Below are positions 23,023 through 30,946 of a DNA stretch of 39,003 nt, piece after piece. Made by a program: the position numbers and the translations under genes. The notes under the pieces were generated by a model. The model worked only from the letters and a program-made list of their open reading frames with translations. It had not been told where the DNA came from and did not search any database. Position 1 is the first letter of the stretch. Every line of letters begins with the position of its first letter. The stretch lies in NCBI GenBank assembly GCA_944324405.1, contig CALUWF010000014.1, positions 1 through 39,003 of the forward strand, given 5' to 3'. The stretch comes from Candidatus Gastranaerophilales bacterium (GTDB taxonomy: Bacteria; Cyanobacteriota; Vampirovibrionia; Gastranaerophilales; Gastranaerophilaceae).

Positions 23023-24436
23023 ATTTTAAATTCAAATGTCTTGCCGCAAGCGTTTCATCAACCTTTAAAACAGGAGTTGTAAGCGGATATTCGCCGAATT
23101 TTTCAGGCTCATTTTGTGCTTCGCGCGCAATTTCAATCATTGTGTTTATAAAGTTATCCAAAACTTCTTTTGTTTCACTCTCACAAGGCTCAATCATCAT
23201 CGCCTCATGCACAATAAGCGGGAAATAAACCGTCGGCGGGTGACAGTTTGAATCCATCAGCCTTTTTGCCATCATTAGGGTTGAAACGCCTTTTTCTTTT
23301 TGTAAATCTCCCGATAATACAAACTCATGCATGCAGGTGCGGTCATAAGGTAATTTAAAATATTTTTTAAGTTTTTCTTTTATGTAATTTGCCGCTAAAA
23401 CAGCGTCGGAGCTTGCATTTTTAAGATTGTTTCCCATCATTAAAATATATGTATAGGCTCTTATAAATACCGAAAAATTTCCGTAAAACGTACTTACTTT
23501 GCCTATAGAGTGCTTTTTGTCGTAGTTTCTGAAATACTTTTCTCCGTCAAATTCAATTGTCGGCACGGGAAGATAGGGTTCAAGCTCTTTTATAACGCCG
23601 ACAGGCCCTGCTCCGGGGCCTCCGCCGCCATGCGGGGTGGAGAAAGTTTTGTGCAAATTGAGATGAACTATATCAAAACCCATAAGGCGCGGATTTGTAT
23701 GACCCATAACGGCATTTAAGTTAGCACCGTCATAGTATAAAAGTGAGCCGTTTTTGTGAATCAGTTCTGAAATTTGAAGAATTTTTTCGTCAAAAAGCCC
23801 TAAAGTATTGGGGTTTGTCATCATAATTGCGGCAATTTCCTCGCCGTTTGCGTTAACAAGCTCTTTTAACCGTTCAAAATCCACTCCGCCGTTTTGGTCG
23901 GATTTCACTTCCACACACTCAAACCCGTTCATTTTAGCGCTCATCGGGTTTGTACCGTGCGCATTATCCGGAATGATAACTTTTTTTCTCTTTGTTTGAT
24001 TTTTTTCAAAGAAATATTTTTTGACAATATTCATCGCACAAAACTCGCCATGCGCTCCTGCACAGGGTTGCAGAGTAATTGCATCCATTCCGGTAATAAT
24101 TTTTAACGCCTGTTCCAAATCATACATTAATTCAAGCGCTCCCTGGCAATCTTTGTCATCTTGCAGGGGATGAAGATTTAAAAAGCCATCAAACCTTGCT
24201 GCGGCTTCATTTGCACGCGGATTATATTTCATCGTACAAGAGCCGAGGGGGTAAAATCCTTTTTCAATACAAAAATTTCTGTCCGATAACTCTTTATAAT
24301 GCCGCATTACTTCAAGTTCAGTTGTATTTGGAAGATTTAAAGGTGTTGTTCTCTTATTAAAATCAACTTCTTCATAATTTTTTATATATAAAGGCTTTGA
24401 ATGTAATTTTTTATCCTTTTCAAATATTGTTTTCAT
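23006..24436 (-). CDS. gcvPB: Glycine dehydrogenase (decarboxylating) subunit 2
   Basis: The PLP-binding half of split P-protein, 476 residues. The PLP lysine is in HLNLHKTFSTPHGGGGPGAG. FCIEKGFYPLGSCTMKYNPR, QPCAGAHGEFCAMN and CHPPTVYFPLIVHEAMMIEPCESE are diagnostic. I prefer the ATG at 24436 (MKTIFEKDKK) because 75 further upstream bases read as low-complexity sequence overlapping the promoter. Unusually it is separated by 17 kb from gcvT-gcvH-gcvPA and instead shares a transcript with queA. Confidence 0.93.
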   Translation of the reverse strand: MKTIFEKDKKLHSKPLYIKNYEEVDFNKRTTPLNLPNTTELEVMRHYKELSDRNFCIEKGFYPLGSCTMKYNPRANEAAARFDGFLNLHPLQDDKDCQGALELMYDLEQALKIITGMDAITLQPCAGAHGEFCAMNIVKKYFFEKNQTKRKKVIIPDNAHGTNPMSAKMNGFECVEVKSDQNGGVDFERLKELVNANGEEIAAIMMTNPNTLGLFDEKILQISELIHKNGSLLYYDGANLNAVMGHTNPRLMGFDIVHLNLHKTFSTPHGGGGPGAGPVGVIKELEPYLPVPTIEFDGEKYFRNYDKKHSIGKVSTFYGNFSVFIRAYTYILMMGNNLKNASSDAVLAANYIKEKLKKYFKLPYDRTCMHEFVLSGDLQKEKGVSTLMMAKRLMDSNCHPPTVYFPLIVHEAMMIEPCESETKEVLDNFINTMIEIAREAQNEPEKFGEYPLTTPVLKVDETLAARHLNLKYEFNN

Positions 24437-24466
24437 TTTTTTCTTTCTTTTTAAACCGTTGCCATT

Positions 24467-24496
24467 ATTATATAACAGATAAATTCTTGCGTACAA
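24467..24496 (-). promoter_or_regulatory. Promoter of gcvPB-queA
   Basis: Minus-strand TTGTAC (24491-24496), 18-bp gap, perfect TATAAT (24467-24472). No glycine riboswitch fold is visible; the leader is only about 25 bases. Confidence 0.6.
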
Positions 24497-24513
24497 TTGT
24501 TTTAAACACATAT

Positions 24514-24542
24514 TTCACATAAGCCGGTTTTTGATTTACAAT
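24514..24542 (+). promoter_or_regulatory. Promoter of thiG-comF
   Basis: TTCACA (24514-24519), 17-bp gap, TACAAT (24537-24542), then a GGGAGG ribosome site. The leader is too short for a thiamine riboswitch. Confidence 0.45.
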
Positions 24543-24561
24543 ACAATCGGGAGGACAAAAA

Positions 24562-25335
24562 ATGGATAAAATAAAAATAGCGGACAAAGAATTTACGTCA
24601 CGCCTTATGGTCGGCACAGGCAAATTCAGCGACTTTGAAACAATGCAAAGGGCACATGAAGCCTCGGGCGCGCAGATTGTAACGGTTGCAATAAGAAGAG
24701 TTAATGACAAAGCGGCAGGTCATGTGGGTCTTATGGATTATATTGACACTGATAAATACTGGCTTTTACCTAACACCGCAGGCTGTGCGACGGTTGATGA
24801 AGCACTGAGAGTTGCAAGACTCTCGCGCGCAATGGGGATAAACAATTGGATTAAACTTGAAGTTATTCCCGACCCTAAATTTCTTTTACCGGACCCGATT
24901 GCAACTCTTGAAGCGGCAAAAAAGCTTGTAGAAGAAGGGTTTGTTGTTCTTCCCTACATTAATGCCGATCCTATTTTGGCAAAAAGGCTTGAAGAAATAG
25001 GCTGTGCGACTGTTATGCCGCTTGCAAGCCCTATTGGCACGGGACAAGGCGTTAAAACTCTTGAAAATATTAAAATTATCATAGAGCAGGCAAATGTTCC
25101 CGTTGTTGTTGACGCGGGAATAGGGGTGCCTTCCGATGCTTCTCTTGTAATGGAGGCGGGCGCCGATTTTTGTTTAATTAATACCGCAATTGCAAAAGCA
25201 GACGACCCTGTTAAAATGGCAGAGGCTTTTAAATTTGGGGTTATGGCAGGAAGAGGTGCCTATGAAGCGGGCAGAATTCCCAAAAAAGCCTATGCAAGCG
25301 CTTCTTCTCCTTTAGATGGCATTGTGGGCAAATAA
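24562..25335 (+). CDS. thiG: Thiazole synthase
   Basis: A 257-residue TIM-barrel enzyme forming the thiazole phosphate of thiamine from deoxyxylulose phosphate and ThiS-thiocarboxylate. The Schiff-base lysine is K98 in [55 protein letters not shown] complete the signature. A GGGAGG site precedes the ATG. ThiS, ThiF and ThiH are not nearby. Its last base overlaps the comF start. Confidence 0.95.
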   Translation: MDKIKIADKEFTSRLMVGTGKFSDFETMQRAHEASGAQIVTVAIRRVNDKAAGHVGLMDYIDTDKYWLLPNTAGCATVDEALRVARLSRAMGINNWIKLEVIPDPKFLLPDPIATLEAAKKLVEEGFVVLPYINADPILAKRLEEIGCATVMPLASPIGTGQGVKTLENIKIIIEQANVPVVVDAGIGVPSDASLVMEAGADFCLINTAIAKADDPVKMAEAFKFGVMAGRGAYEAGRIPKKAYASASSPLDGIVGK

Positions 25336-26003
25336 TGTATAAATTTTTAACCGGTATTTTTGAACAGTTCGCAGACTTAATATACAAACAAAAATGCGTT
25401 GTCTGCGGCTGTTCAAAAACCAATGAAATTCTGTGCAAAAACTGTTTAAAAACTGTTCATAACCTCTCACCTTTTGCACAAAGAAAAGTTGAGGGTGTTA
25501 ATATCTTTTGCGCTTGCAAATACGAAGGAGCAGTAAAAAATCTTATAACAAATTTTAAATTTAACGGAAGAAAAAATGCTGCAATCCCTTGTGCTCAAAT
25601 ACTTTACAAGTATTTTACAGAGGTGGTAAAATCAAACGATTTAGATTTAAATCCCAAAAATGCGCTTCTTATCTGTATTCCAAGCCATCGGCTAAGAGTG
25701 TTAAAACGCGGATATTGCCACACTGAGCTTATTTTAAAGGAATTTTCAAATTTATCCAAAATACCCTATGATTTAAAAATAATAAAAAAGGTCAAAAACA
25801 CGCTCCCACAGTACAAAGTAAGGGCAGATAAAAGAGCAAAAAACGTAAGCGGAGCATTTAAAATAGCCTCTAATCGCGCCCGCGGCAAGACTTTAATACT
25901 TATTGATGACATTACAACTACCGGTGCAACTCTGTTTGAGGCTGTTTCAAATCTAAAAAAACAAAAATATGATAATATAATATGCTTTACTTTAGCCTGT
26001 TAA
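25335..26003 (+). CDS. ComF-family phosphoribosyltransferase-like protein
   Basis: A 222-residue protein with an N-terminal four-cysteine zinc finger (CVVCGCS...CKNC, about 17-36) and a C-terminal phosphoribosyltransferase fold whose PRPP loop is LILIDDITTTGAT (about 189-201). RLRVLKRGYCHTELI is the usual ComF central segment. Homologues take part in DNA uptake or handling. The type IV pilus genes at 34579-36876 make a competence role plausible, but many non-competent bacteria carry this gene. Its start overlaps thiG by one base. Confidence 0.88.
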   Translation: MYKFLTGIFEQFADLIYKQKCVVCGCSKTNEILCKNCLKTVHNLSPFAQRKVEGVNIFCACKYEGAVKNLITNFKFNGRKNAAIPCAQILYKYFTEVVKSNDLDLNPKNALLICIPSHRLRVLKRGYCHTELILKEFSNLSKIPYDLKIIKKVKNTLPQYKVRADKRAKNVSGAFKIASNRARGKTLILIDDITTTGATLFEAVSNLKKQKYDNIICFTLAC

Positions 26004-26149
26004 AAGCTGTGCATAACTTCAAAAAGTTATGCACAGGCAAATTTTAAATATAGAGCGGATTTTGAGAGTTTTGCACAAAAGTTATTGTATTATTATGTAT
26101 TATTATTTTTTTATAATATAATTAATATAAAATATAATCGGGGAAGAAA
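26004..26149. other. Candidate replication origin (DnaA boxes plus AT-rich unwinding region)
   Basis: The gap between comF and dnaN holds two perfect DnaA boxes in inverted orientation (26008-26016 and 26027-26035), a one-mismatch box TTTTGCACA (26069-26077), then about 60 bases that are almost only A and T (about 26083-26138). Genes are mostly leftward to the left of about 24.5 kb and mostly rightward to its right, as expected around an origin. Cyanobacterial origins are also found by dnaN. Cumulative GC skew was not computed. The palindrome could alternatively be a DnaA-regulated operator of dnaN only. Confidence 0.6.
26008..26035. promoter_or_regulatory. Perfect palindrome made of two inverted DnaA boxes
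   Basis: TGTGCATAACTT and AAGTTATGCACA form a 12-bp inverted repeat around a 4-base loop. Each arm contains TTATGCACA, an exact fit to the DnaA box TTATNCACA. No T-run follows on either strand, so a terminator is unlikely. Confidence 0.75.
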
Positions 26150-27286
26150 ATGGAAATTATCTTAAACAAAGAAGATTTGTTAAACGGGATAAAAGTTGTT
26201 GAAAAAATTACCGCGCAAAAAGGTTCGCAGCCCGTTTTGTCAAACATATTAATTGAAACACTGTCAAATGACAGAGTAAGATTTTGTGCAACGGATTTAA
26301 ATCTTTCAATAAGTCATAAAATAAAAGCACAAGTTGAAAAAGAAGGACAAATAACACTGAGTGCAAAAAGGCTCGGAGAAATAACTTCAAGGCTTGATAA
26401 CAAACCCGTTAGACTTTCTTTAAATGTTGATACAAATGTGGTAACAATAAGCTGCGGAAAAGCAAAATTTGAACTTATCGGAATAAATGCCAATGAGTTT
26501 CCTAAAGTTTTTGACGAACAGACACAACAGGAAGACGAACAGTCTTTTGAAATAAATAAAAACACTTTAATAAAAGGGGTTAAACAGGTTGTTTTTTCAG
26601 CCGCTCTTCATGAAAGCGCAAGTATTTTATCCGGTGTGTGTTTTAATATTGATTCAAACACCCTTGAAATTGTTGCAACAGACGGAAACAGGCTGACACG
26701 CGCCTCAAAAGAAATTAATTCAAAAGATGAAAGCGCAATTTTTATAGTCCCGGCAAGAACGGTTCAGGAGCTTATAAGAATATCGTCAATAGTTGAAGAT
26801 GAAAAAGTAACCATAAAGCTTAAAAAAGCAAAAATTTATTTTGAATTTGAAGATGTAATATTTCAATCAAAGCTTATAAACGGCACTTATCCTAAGTATC
26901 ATCAACTCATCCCGACAACAAACGATAAAATTGTATACACTGACAGAGATGAACTCATAGGGGTTATTGAAAGAGTAAGTGTAATGGTAAACGAGCGCAC
27001 AAATATTATTAAGTTTACTTTCAATAAAAATACTCTTGAATTAAGTACCGATTCGCCAGATGCAGGTTCCGGCAAGGATTTTATTGATATTGACAGCAAT
27101 TTTGATGAAATTGTTATTGCATTTAACTATAAATACGTTCTTGACAGTTTAAAAAACATGGATACGCCCAAAGTAAAGATAGAAATTGCAACAAGCTTAA
27201 GCGCAACACTCTTTAAGCCTGCAAATGAGCATATGGAGGGCGATGAGTCTTATGTTTGTTTGATTATGCCGGTACAAGTGAGGTAA
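26150..27286 (+). CDS. dnaN: DNA polymerase III beta subunit (sliding clamp)
   Basis: A 378-residue three-domain processivity clamp. The start EIILNKEDLLNGIKVVEKI, domain 2 VKQVVFSAALHESASILSGVCFNI followed by VATDGNRL, and the C-terminal YVCLIMPVQVR are typical, including the VCLIMPVQV-type ending. A GGGGAAG ribosome site precedes the ATG. It heads dnaN-thrB-skp-mnmG, directly beside the probable origin. dnaA itself is not in the window. Confidence 0.96.
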   Translation: MEIILNKEDLLNGIKVVEKITAQKGSQPVLSNILIETLSNDRVRFCATDLNLSISHKIKAQVEKEGQITLSAKRLGEITSRLDNKPVRLSLNVDTNVVTISCGKAKFELIGINANEFPKVFDEQTQQEDEQSFEINKNTLIKGVKQVVFSAALHESASILSGVCFNIDSNTLEIVATDGNRLTRASKEINSKDESAIFIVPARTVQELIRISSIVEDEKVTIKLKKAKIYFEFEDVIFQSKLINGTYPKYHQLIPTTNDKIVYTDRDELIGVIERVSVMVNERTNIIKFTFNKNTLELSTDSPDAGSGKDFIDIDSNFDEIVIAFNYKYVLDSLKNMDTPKVKIEIATSLSATLFKPANEHMEGDESYVCLIMPVQVR

Positions 27287-27289
27287 TTT

Positions 27290-28219
27290 ATGAAAGTAGC
27301 TATCCAAGTTCCCGCTACAATGGCAAATCTGGGCTGCGGCTTTGACTGTCTCGGACTGGCACTTCCTATATACAACACTATAATTGTTGAAGAAACGGTA
27401 TTGCCGGGCTCAGGCGTTGAGATAAATATAATAGATGAAAAAAATCCCGAAAGTGTTTCAAATATACCAACGGATAAAAATAATATAGTTTATAAAGCAA
27501 TAGAACTTCTATACAGCTATATAGGTCAAGTACCCGATGAAATAAAAATTACTATTAAAACTCAAATCCCCGTAGCCCGCGGGCTTGGTTCTTCAGCATC
27601 GGTTATTGTGGGCGGGCTTATGGCTGCAAATGCACTTTTAAGAAATCCTGCCGATGAAGCGGTGCTTTTATCTATTGCAACTGAAATAGAAGGCCACCCC
27701 GATAATATTACTCCCGCGATTAAAGGTGGGGTTACTCTTTCAAGCTGGGAAGATGACGGAAGTGTTGTTTATCGTAAATTACCCTGGTATGATGATTGGA
27801 AAATAACCGTTTGTATACCTGATTATGAACTGGCAACGGAGATTTCACGCTCTGTTTTACCTAAAGAGGTGTCAATTAAAGATGCGGCTTTTAACTTAAG
27901 ACGCTCGGCGATGTTTGTGGAAGCTTTGCATACTCACGACAGCGAATTGTTAAAGCTTGCAATGCGTGACAGAATTCATCAGCCGTACAGAAAAAAGCTT
28001 GTTCCGGGCCTGACTTCAATTATGGATAATTTAAGACACACAAAAGGAGTACTCGGCTGCTTTTTAAGCGGTGCAGGCCCTGCGATAGGGGTTGTATCCT
28101 GCGGGGCTAATTTAAACGAAGTAAAAGAAATTGTTTCTTCAACCTGGAATGATATAAACGTAAATACTCAATTCCACTCGCTGCCTCTTGACAATGAGGG
28201 TGCAAAACGAATACTCTAG
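27290..28219 (+). CDS. thrB: Homoserine kinase
   Basis: A 309-residue GHMP kinase phosphorylating homoserine in threonine synthesis. VPATMANLGCGFDCLGLAL at the start, the ATP loop PVARGLGSSASVIVGG (near 95-110) and GCFLSGAGPAIGVV near the C-terminus are signatures. It lies 3 bases after dnaN with GAGG overlapping the dnaN end, so it is co-transcribed. Other threonine genes are not present. Confidence 0.94.
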   Translation: MKVAIQVPATMANLGCGFDCLGLALPIYNTIIVEETVLPGSGVEINIIDEKNPESVSNIPTDKNNIVYKAIELLYSYIGQVPDEIKITIKTQIPVARGLGSSASVIVGGLMAANALLRNPADEAVLLSIATEIEGHPDNITPAIKGGVTLSSWEDDGSVVYRKLPWYDDWKITVCIPDYELATEISRSVLPKEVSIKDAAFNLRRSAMFVEALHTHDSELLKLAMRDRIHQPYRKKLVPGLTSIMDNLRHTKGVLGCFLSGAGPAIGVVSCGANLNEVKEIVSSTWNDINVNTQFHSLPLDNEGAKRIL

Positions 28220-28245
28220 AATTGTTAATCAAAAGGAGAAAATAA

Positions 28246-28677
28246 ATGAAAAAAATAATACTTTCAATTATGTGTTTTACTTTCGTAACGCTTGCTTCAA
28301 ACGCTGCGGGGGTGGGATATATTAACTATGATACCGTTTCAAAAAATTACTCTCTTGCAAAAAAATATACCAATGATTTAAACAATAAAGTTAAAGCAAT
28401 AAAAAACTATACCGCACAAAAAGACAAAGAAGTTTCTAATGCAAAAACAGCTGCACAAAAAGCTTCTATCAGAAAAACAGCACTTGCGGAAATTGAAAAA
28501 AAACAAAAAGACTATCTTGCCACCCGCCAAAGATACGAAGCTGATTTGACAAATAAAATCAATGCCGCAGCAGAAAAAGTAAGAGTGCAAAAAAAACTTG
28601 ATGTTATTATAAACAAAGAATCTGTTGCAGCAGGCGGAGTAGATATTACCTCTGCTCTTTTGCAGATATTAAAGTAA
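28246..28677 (+). CDS. Skp/OmpH-family periplasmic chaperone
   Basis: A 143-residue exported protein: signal peptide 1-21, then VGYINYDTVSKNYSLA, a long lysine/alanine-rich coiled coil (about 40-115) and the closing INKESVAAGGVDITSALLQILK, the usual Skp ending. Skp holds unfolded outer-membrane proteins in the periplasm, so it supports a diderm envelope. AAGGAG precedes the ATG. It has no bamA neighbour here. Confidence 0.82.
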   Translation: MKKIILSIMCFTFVTLASNAAGVGYINYDTVSKNYSLAKKYTNDLNNKVKAIKNYTAQKDKEVSNAKTAAQKASIRKTALAEIEKKQKDYLATRQRYEADLTNKINAAAEKVRVQKKLDVIINKESVAAGGVDITSALLQILK

Positions 28678-28678
28678 A

Positions 28679-30568
28679 ATGTTTAAATTTGACGTAATTG
28701 TAGCAGGTGCGGGTCATGCGGGAATAGAAGCGGCATTAGCCGCCTCGCGGCTCGGTGCCAAAGTGCTTTTATGTACTTTAAATCTTGATAATATTGCTCT
28801 TATGCCTTGCAACCCGGCAATAGGAGGCCCTGCAAAATCAAATCTCGTAAGAGAAATTGATGCTCTGGGCGGCCAAATGGCACTTGCCGCAGATGCTACT
28901 TATGTTCAAATGAAGATGTTAAATTCTTCGCGCGGCCCTGCTGTTCGGGCGCTCCGTGCGCAATCGGACAAAAAAGAATATATGCGCTATTTCAGAAACA
29001 TTCTGGAGAGCGAAAAAAATCTTTATTTAAAACAAACCCAAATAACGGAGATTATTACCGAAAAGGGAGAAATAAAAGGGGTAAGGGATGAGCTCGGGCT
29101 TGAATATTCTTCACCGTGTGTAATATTAACAACAGGAACAAGCCTGGAGGGTAAAATTTATATCGGGCTTAAATCCTTTAGTGCGGGAAGACTGGGCGAG
29201 CGTGCGGCAAACGGACTTTCAAAAAGTCTTTCTGATAACGGATTGACCTTAAAAAGACTTAAAACCGGAACCCCTGCACGCGTGGACGGGAGAACAATAG
29301 ATTATTCGAAATTGATAGTACAGCCGCCGGATGAACTAATAAAAGGGCTTCCGAATTTCTTTTCTTTTAAACCCAATCGCCCGATAAGAGCACAAGTTCC
29401 TTGTTATTTAACAAAAACAAATGAGTTGACTCATAAAATAATTCTTGAAAACCTTAATAAATCTCCTCTTTACAGCGGTTTAATCCACGGCAGGGGGCCA
29501 AGATACTGTCCAAGTATTGAAGATAAGGTTGTAAGATTTTCTCACAATCCTTCACATCATATCTTTATTGAGCCTGAAGGAAAAGATACTTATGAAGTAT
29601 ATGTACAAGGCTTTTCAACAAGTTTGCCGGCGCAGGTGCAATTTGAAATGCTTCATTCTCTCCCCGGGCTTGAAAATGTCTTTGTTATAAAACCGGCTTA
29701 TGCCGTTGAATACGATTCCGTAAATGCTCTTGAACTTGATTATTCACTTATGACAAAAAAAATTAAAGGGCTTTTTTTGGCAGGGCAAATTAACGGCACG
29801 TCAGGATACGAGGAAGCAGCCGCGCAAGGCCTTGCTGCGGGTATTAATTCCGTTTTGTATCTTCAAAATAAAGAGCCGTTGGAGCTTACGCGCGCAAATT
29901 CATATATCGGAACATTAATTGATGATCTGGTTACAAAAGATTTGGATGAGCCTTATAGAATGCTTACTTCAAGAAGCGAATACAGACTTGTTTTAAGACA
30001 GGATAATGCTGATGAGAGATTATCAGAGATTGGTTATAAATCAGGGCTTTTGGATGAAGCAAGTTATTTAAGGTTTAAAGAAAAACAAAAACAAATTGAT
30101 TTTGAGATTGAAAACTTAAAAAATACAAAAATTTCACCCACACAGGAAAACAAGGAAATTCTTGCAAGACATAATGAAGGGCTTGATGTCGGAAAAAGTG
30201 CCTATGAGCTTTTAAAGCGTCCTAATATTGACTATAGTGTATTAGAAGAGCTTAATTATGAATACAAAGGCCAATATCCGGATGAACTCTTTAAAAGAGA
30301 GGTTTTAGAACAAGCGCAAATAAGAATAAAATATCAGGGATATATAAAAAGGCAGGAAAATCAGCTTGAAAGTGCGGATAAAATGGAGCGCATTAATATT
30401 CCGCAAGATATTGACTATTTTGCAATTAAACAAATTTCTACCGAAACAAAAGAAAAACTTGACAAAGTGCGCCCTAAAACCCTTGCCCAGGCGCTTAGAA
30501 TAGGCGGCGTCAAACCTGCTGATATTTCGTGTCTTATGGTTTTAATCGAGTCAAGAAAAATTAAATGA
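28679..30568 (+). CDS. mnmG: tRNA uridine-34 carboxymethylaminomethyl enzyme MnmG
   Basis: A 629-residue FAD enzyme that works with MnmE on wobble uridine. The FAD motif VAGAGHAGIEAALAASRLG is at 9-27; NPAIGGPAKSNLVREIDALGG, RGPAVRALRAQSDK, GRGPRYCPSIEDK and the tail ETKEKLDKVRPKTLAQALRIGGV are diagnostic. It begins one base after the skp stop. MnmD at 538 probably acts on the same modification downstream. Confidence 0.97.
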   Translation: MFKFDVIVAGAGHAGIEAALAASRLGAKVLLCTLNLDNIALMPCNPAIGGPAKSNLVREIDALGGQMALAADATYVQMKMLNSSRGPAVRALRAQSDKKEYMRYFRNILESEKNLYLKQTQITEIITEKGEIKGVRDELGLEYSSPCVILTTGTSLEGKIYIGLKSFSAGRLGERAANGLSKSLSDNGLTLKRLKTGTPARVDGRTIDYSKLIVQPPDELIKGLPNFFSFKPNRPIRAQVPCYLTKTNELTHKIILENLNKSPLYSGLIHGRGPRYCPSIEDKVVRFSHNPSHHIFIEPEGKDTYEVYVQGFSTSLPAQVQFEMLHSLPGLENVFVIKPAYAVEYDSVNALELDYSLMTKKIKGLFLAGQINGTSGYEEAAAQGLAAGINSVLYLQNKEPLELTRANSYIGTLIDDLVTKDLDEPYRMLTSRSEYRLVLRQDNADERLSEIGYKSGLLDEASYLRFKEKQKQIDFEIENLKNTKISPTQENKEILARHNEGLDVGKSAYELLKRPNIDYSVLEELNYEYKGQYPDELFKREVLEQAQIRIKYQGYIKRQENQLESADKMERINIPQDIDYFAIKQISTETKEKLDKVRPKTLAQALRIGGVKPADISCLMVLIESRKIK

Positions 30569-30575
30569 CCTAAAA

Positions 30576-30836
30576 CTACACCACACTTGTTTTAAAATAG
30601 TCGCAAATAAGTTTCTTTTTAGGCTGAATTCTTAAAAGTTTTTTGATTTTGTCTTTAACCGTTGTTTTTTGGTTTAATTTTTTGTATTTTTGCACTAATA
30701 CCGCCTTTTTTACCAACACCTTATTGTAGATTTTTTCTATATTTTCGTTATTTCGGGCTTTTTTCTCAAGCTCGTATAACTTTCGGCTACATTTTTTGAT
30801 TTCTTCTTTTAATGTTTTGGGGTCTGTCTTTTCCAT
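30576..30836 (-). CDS. Small lysine-rich coiled-coil protein, unknown
   Basis: An 86-residue, strongly basic protein with long charged helices (KTLKEEIKKCSRKLYELEKKA and KVLVKKAVLVQKYKKL) and no signal or membrane segment. An AAGG site is 6-7 bases before the ATG and a TATAAG element precedes it. It is convergent with mnmG, 7 bases from its stop. I recognise no family; nucleic-acid binding or a structural role is possible. It could be lineage-specific or a spurious frame, but the ribosome site favours a gene. Confidence 0.5.
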   Translation of the reverse strand: MEKTDPKTLKEEIKKCSRKLYELEKKARNNENIEKIYNKVLVKKAVLVQKYKKLNQKTTVKDKIKKLLRIQPKKKLICDYFKTSVV

Positions 30837-30946
30837 AATAACCTTATATAACGGGGAATTTCAGCTATATATTACTATATTTTACCAATAAAAAGTTCAT
30901 CTAAAGAATGGAAAAAGTTTTGTTGCCCAACAGTTATAATTACTAT

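Noticed and set aside
24437-24500. Glycine riboswitch before gcvPB
   Set aside because: The leader is only about 25 bases, too short for a glycine aptamer. The other gcv genes have no leader because they are internal to an operon.
24497-24561. Thiamine (TPP) riboswitch before thiG
   Set aside because: The conserved THI-box sequences are absent and the leader after the predicted -10 is only about 15 bases.
26008-26035. Rho-independent terminator after comF
   Set aside because: The palindrome lacks a T-run on both sides, and each arm is an exact DnaA box.
30908-30946. Extra 13 N-terminal residues on the GH38 enzyme
   Set aside because: Kept only as an alternative: the conserved fold begins after the second ATG, but the close -10 box leaves some doubt.
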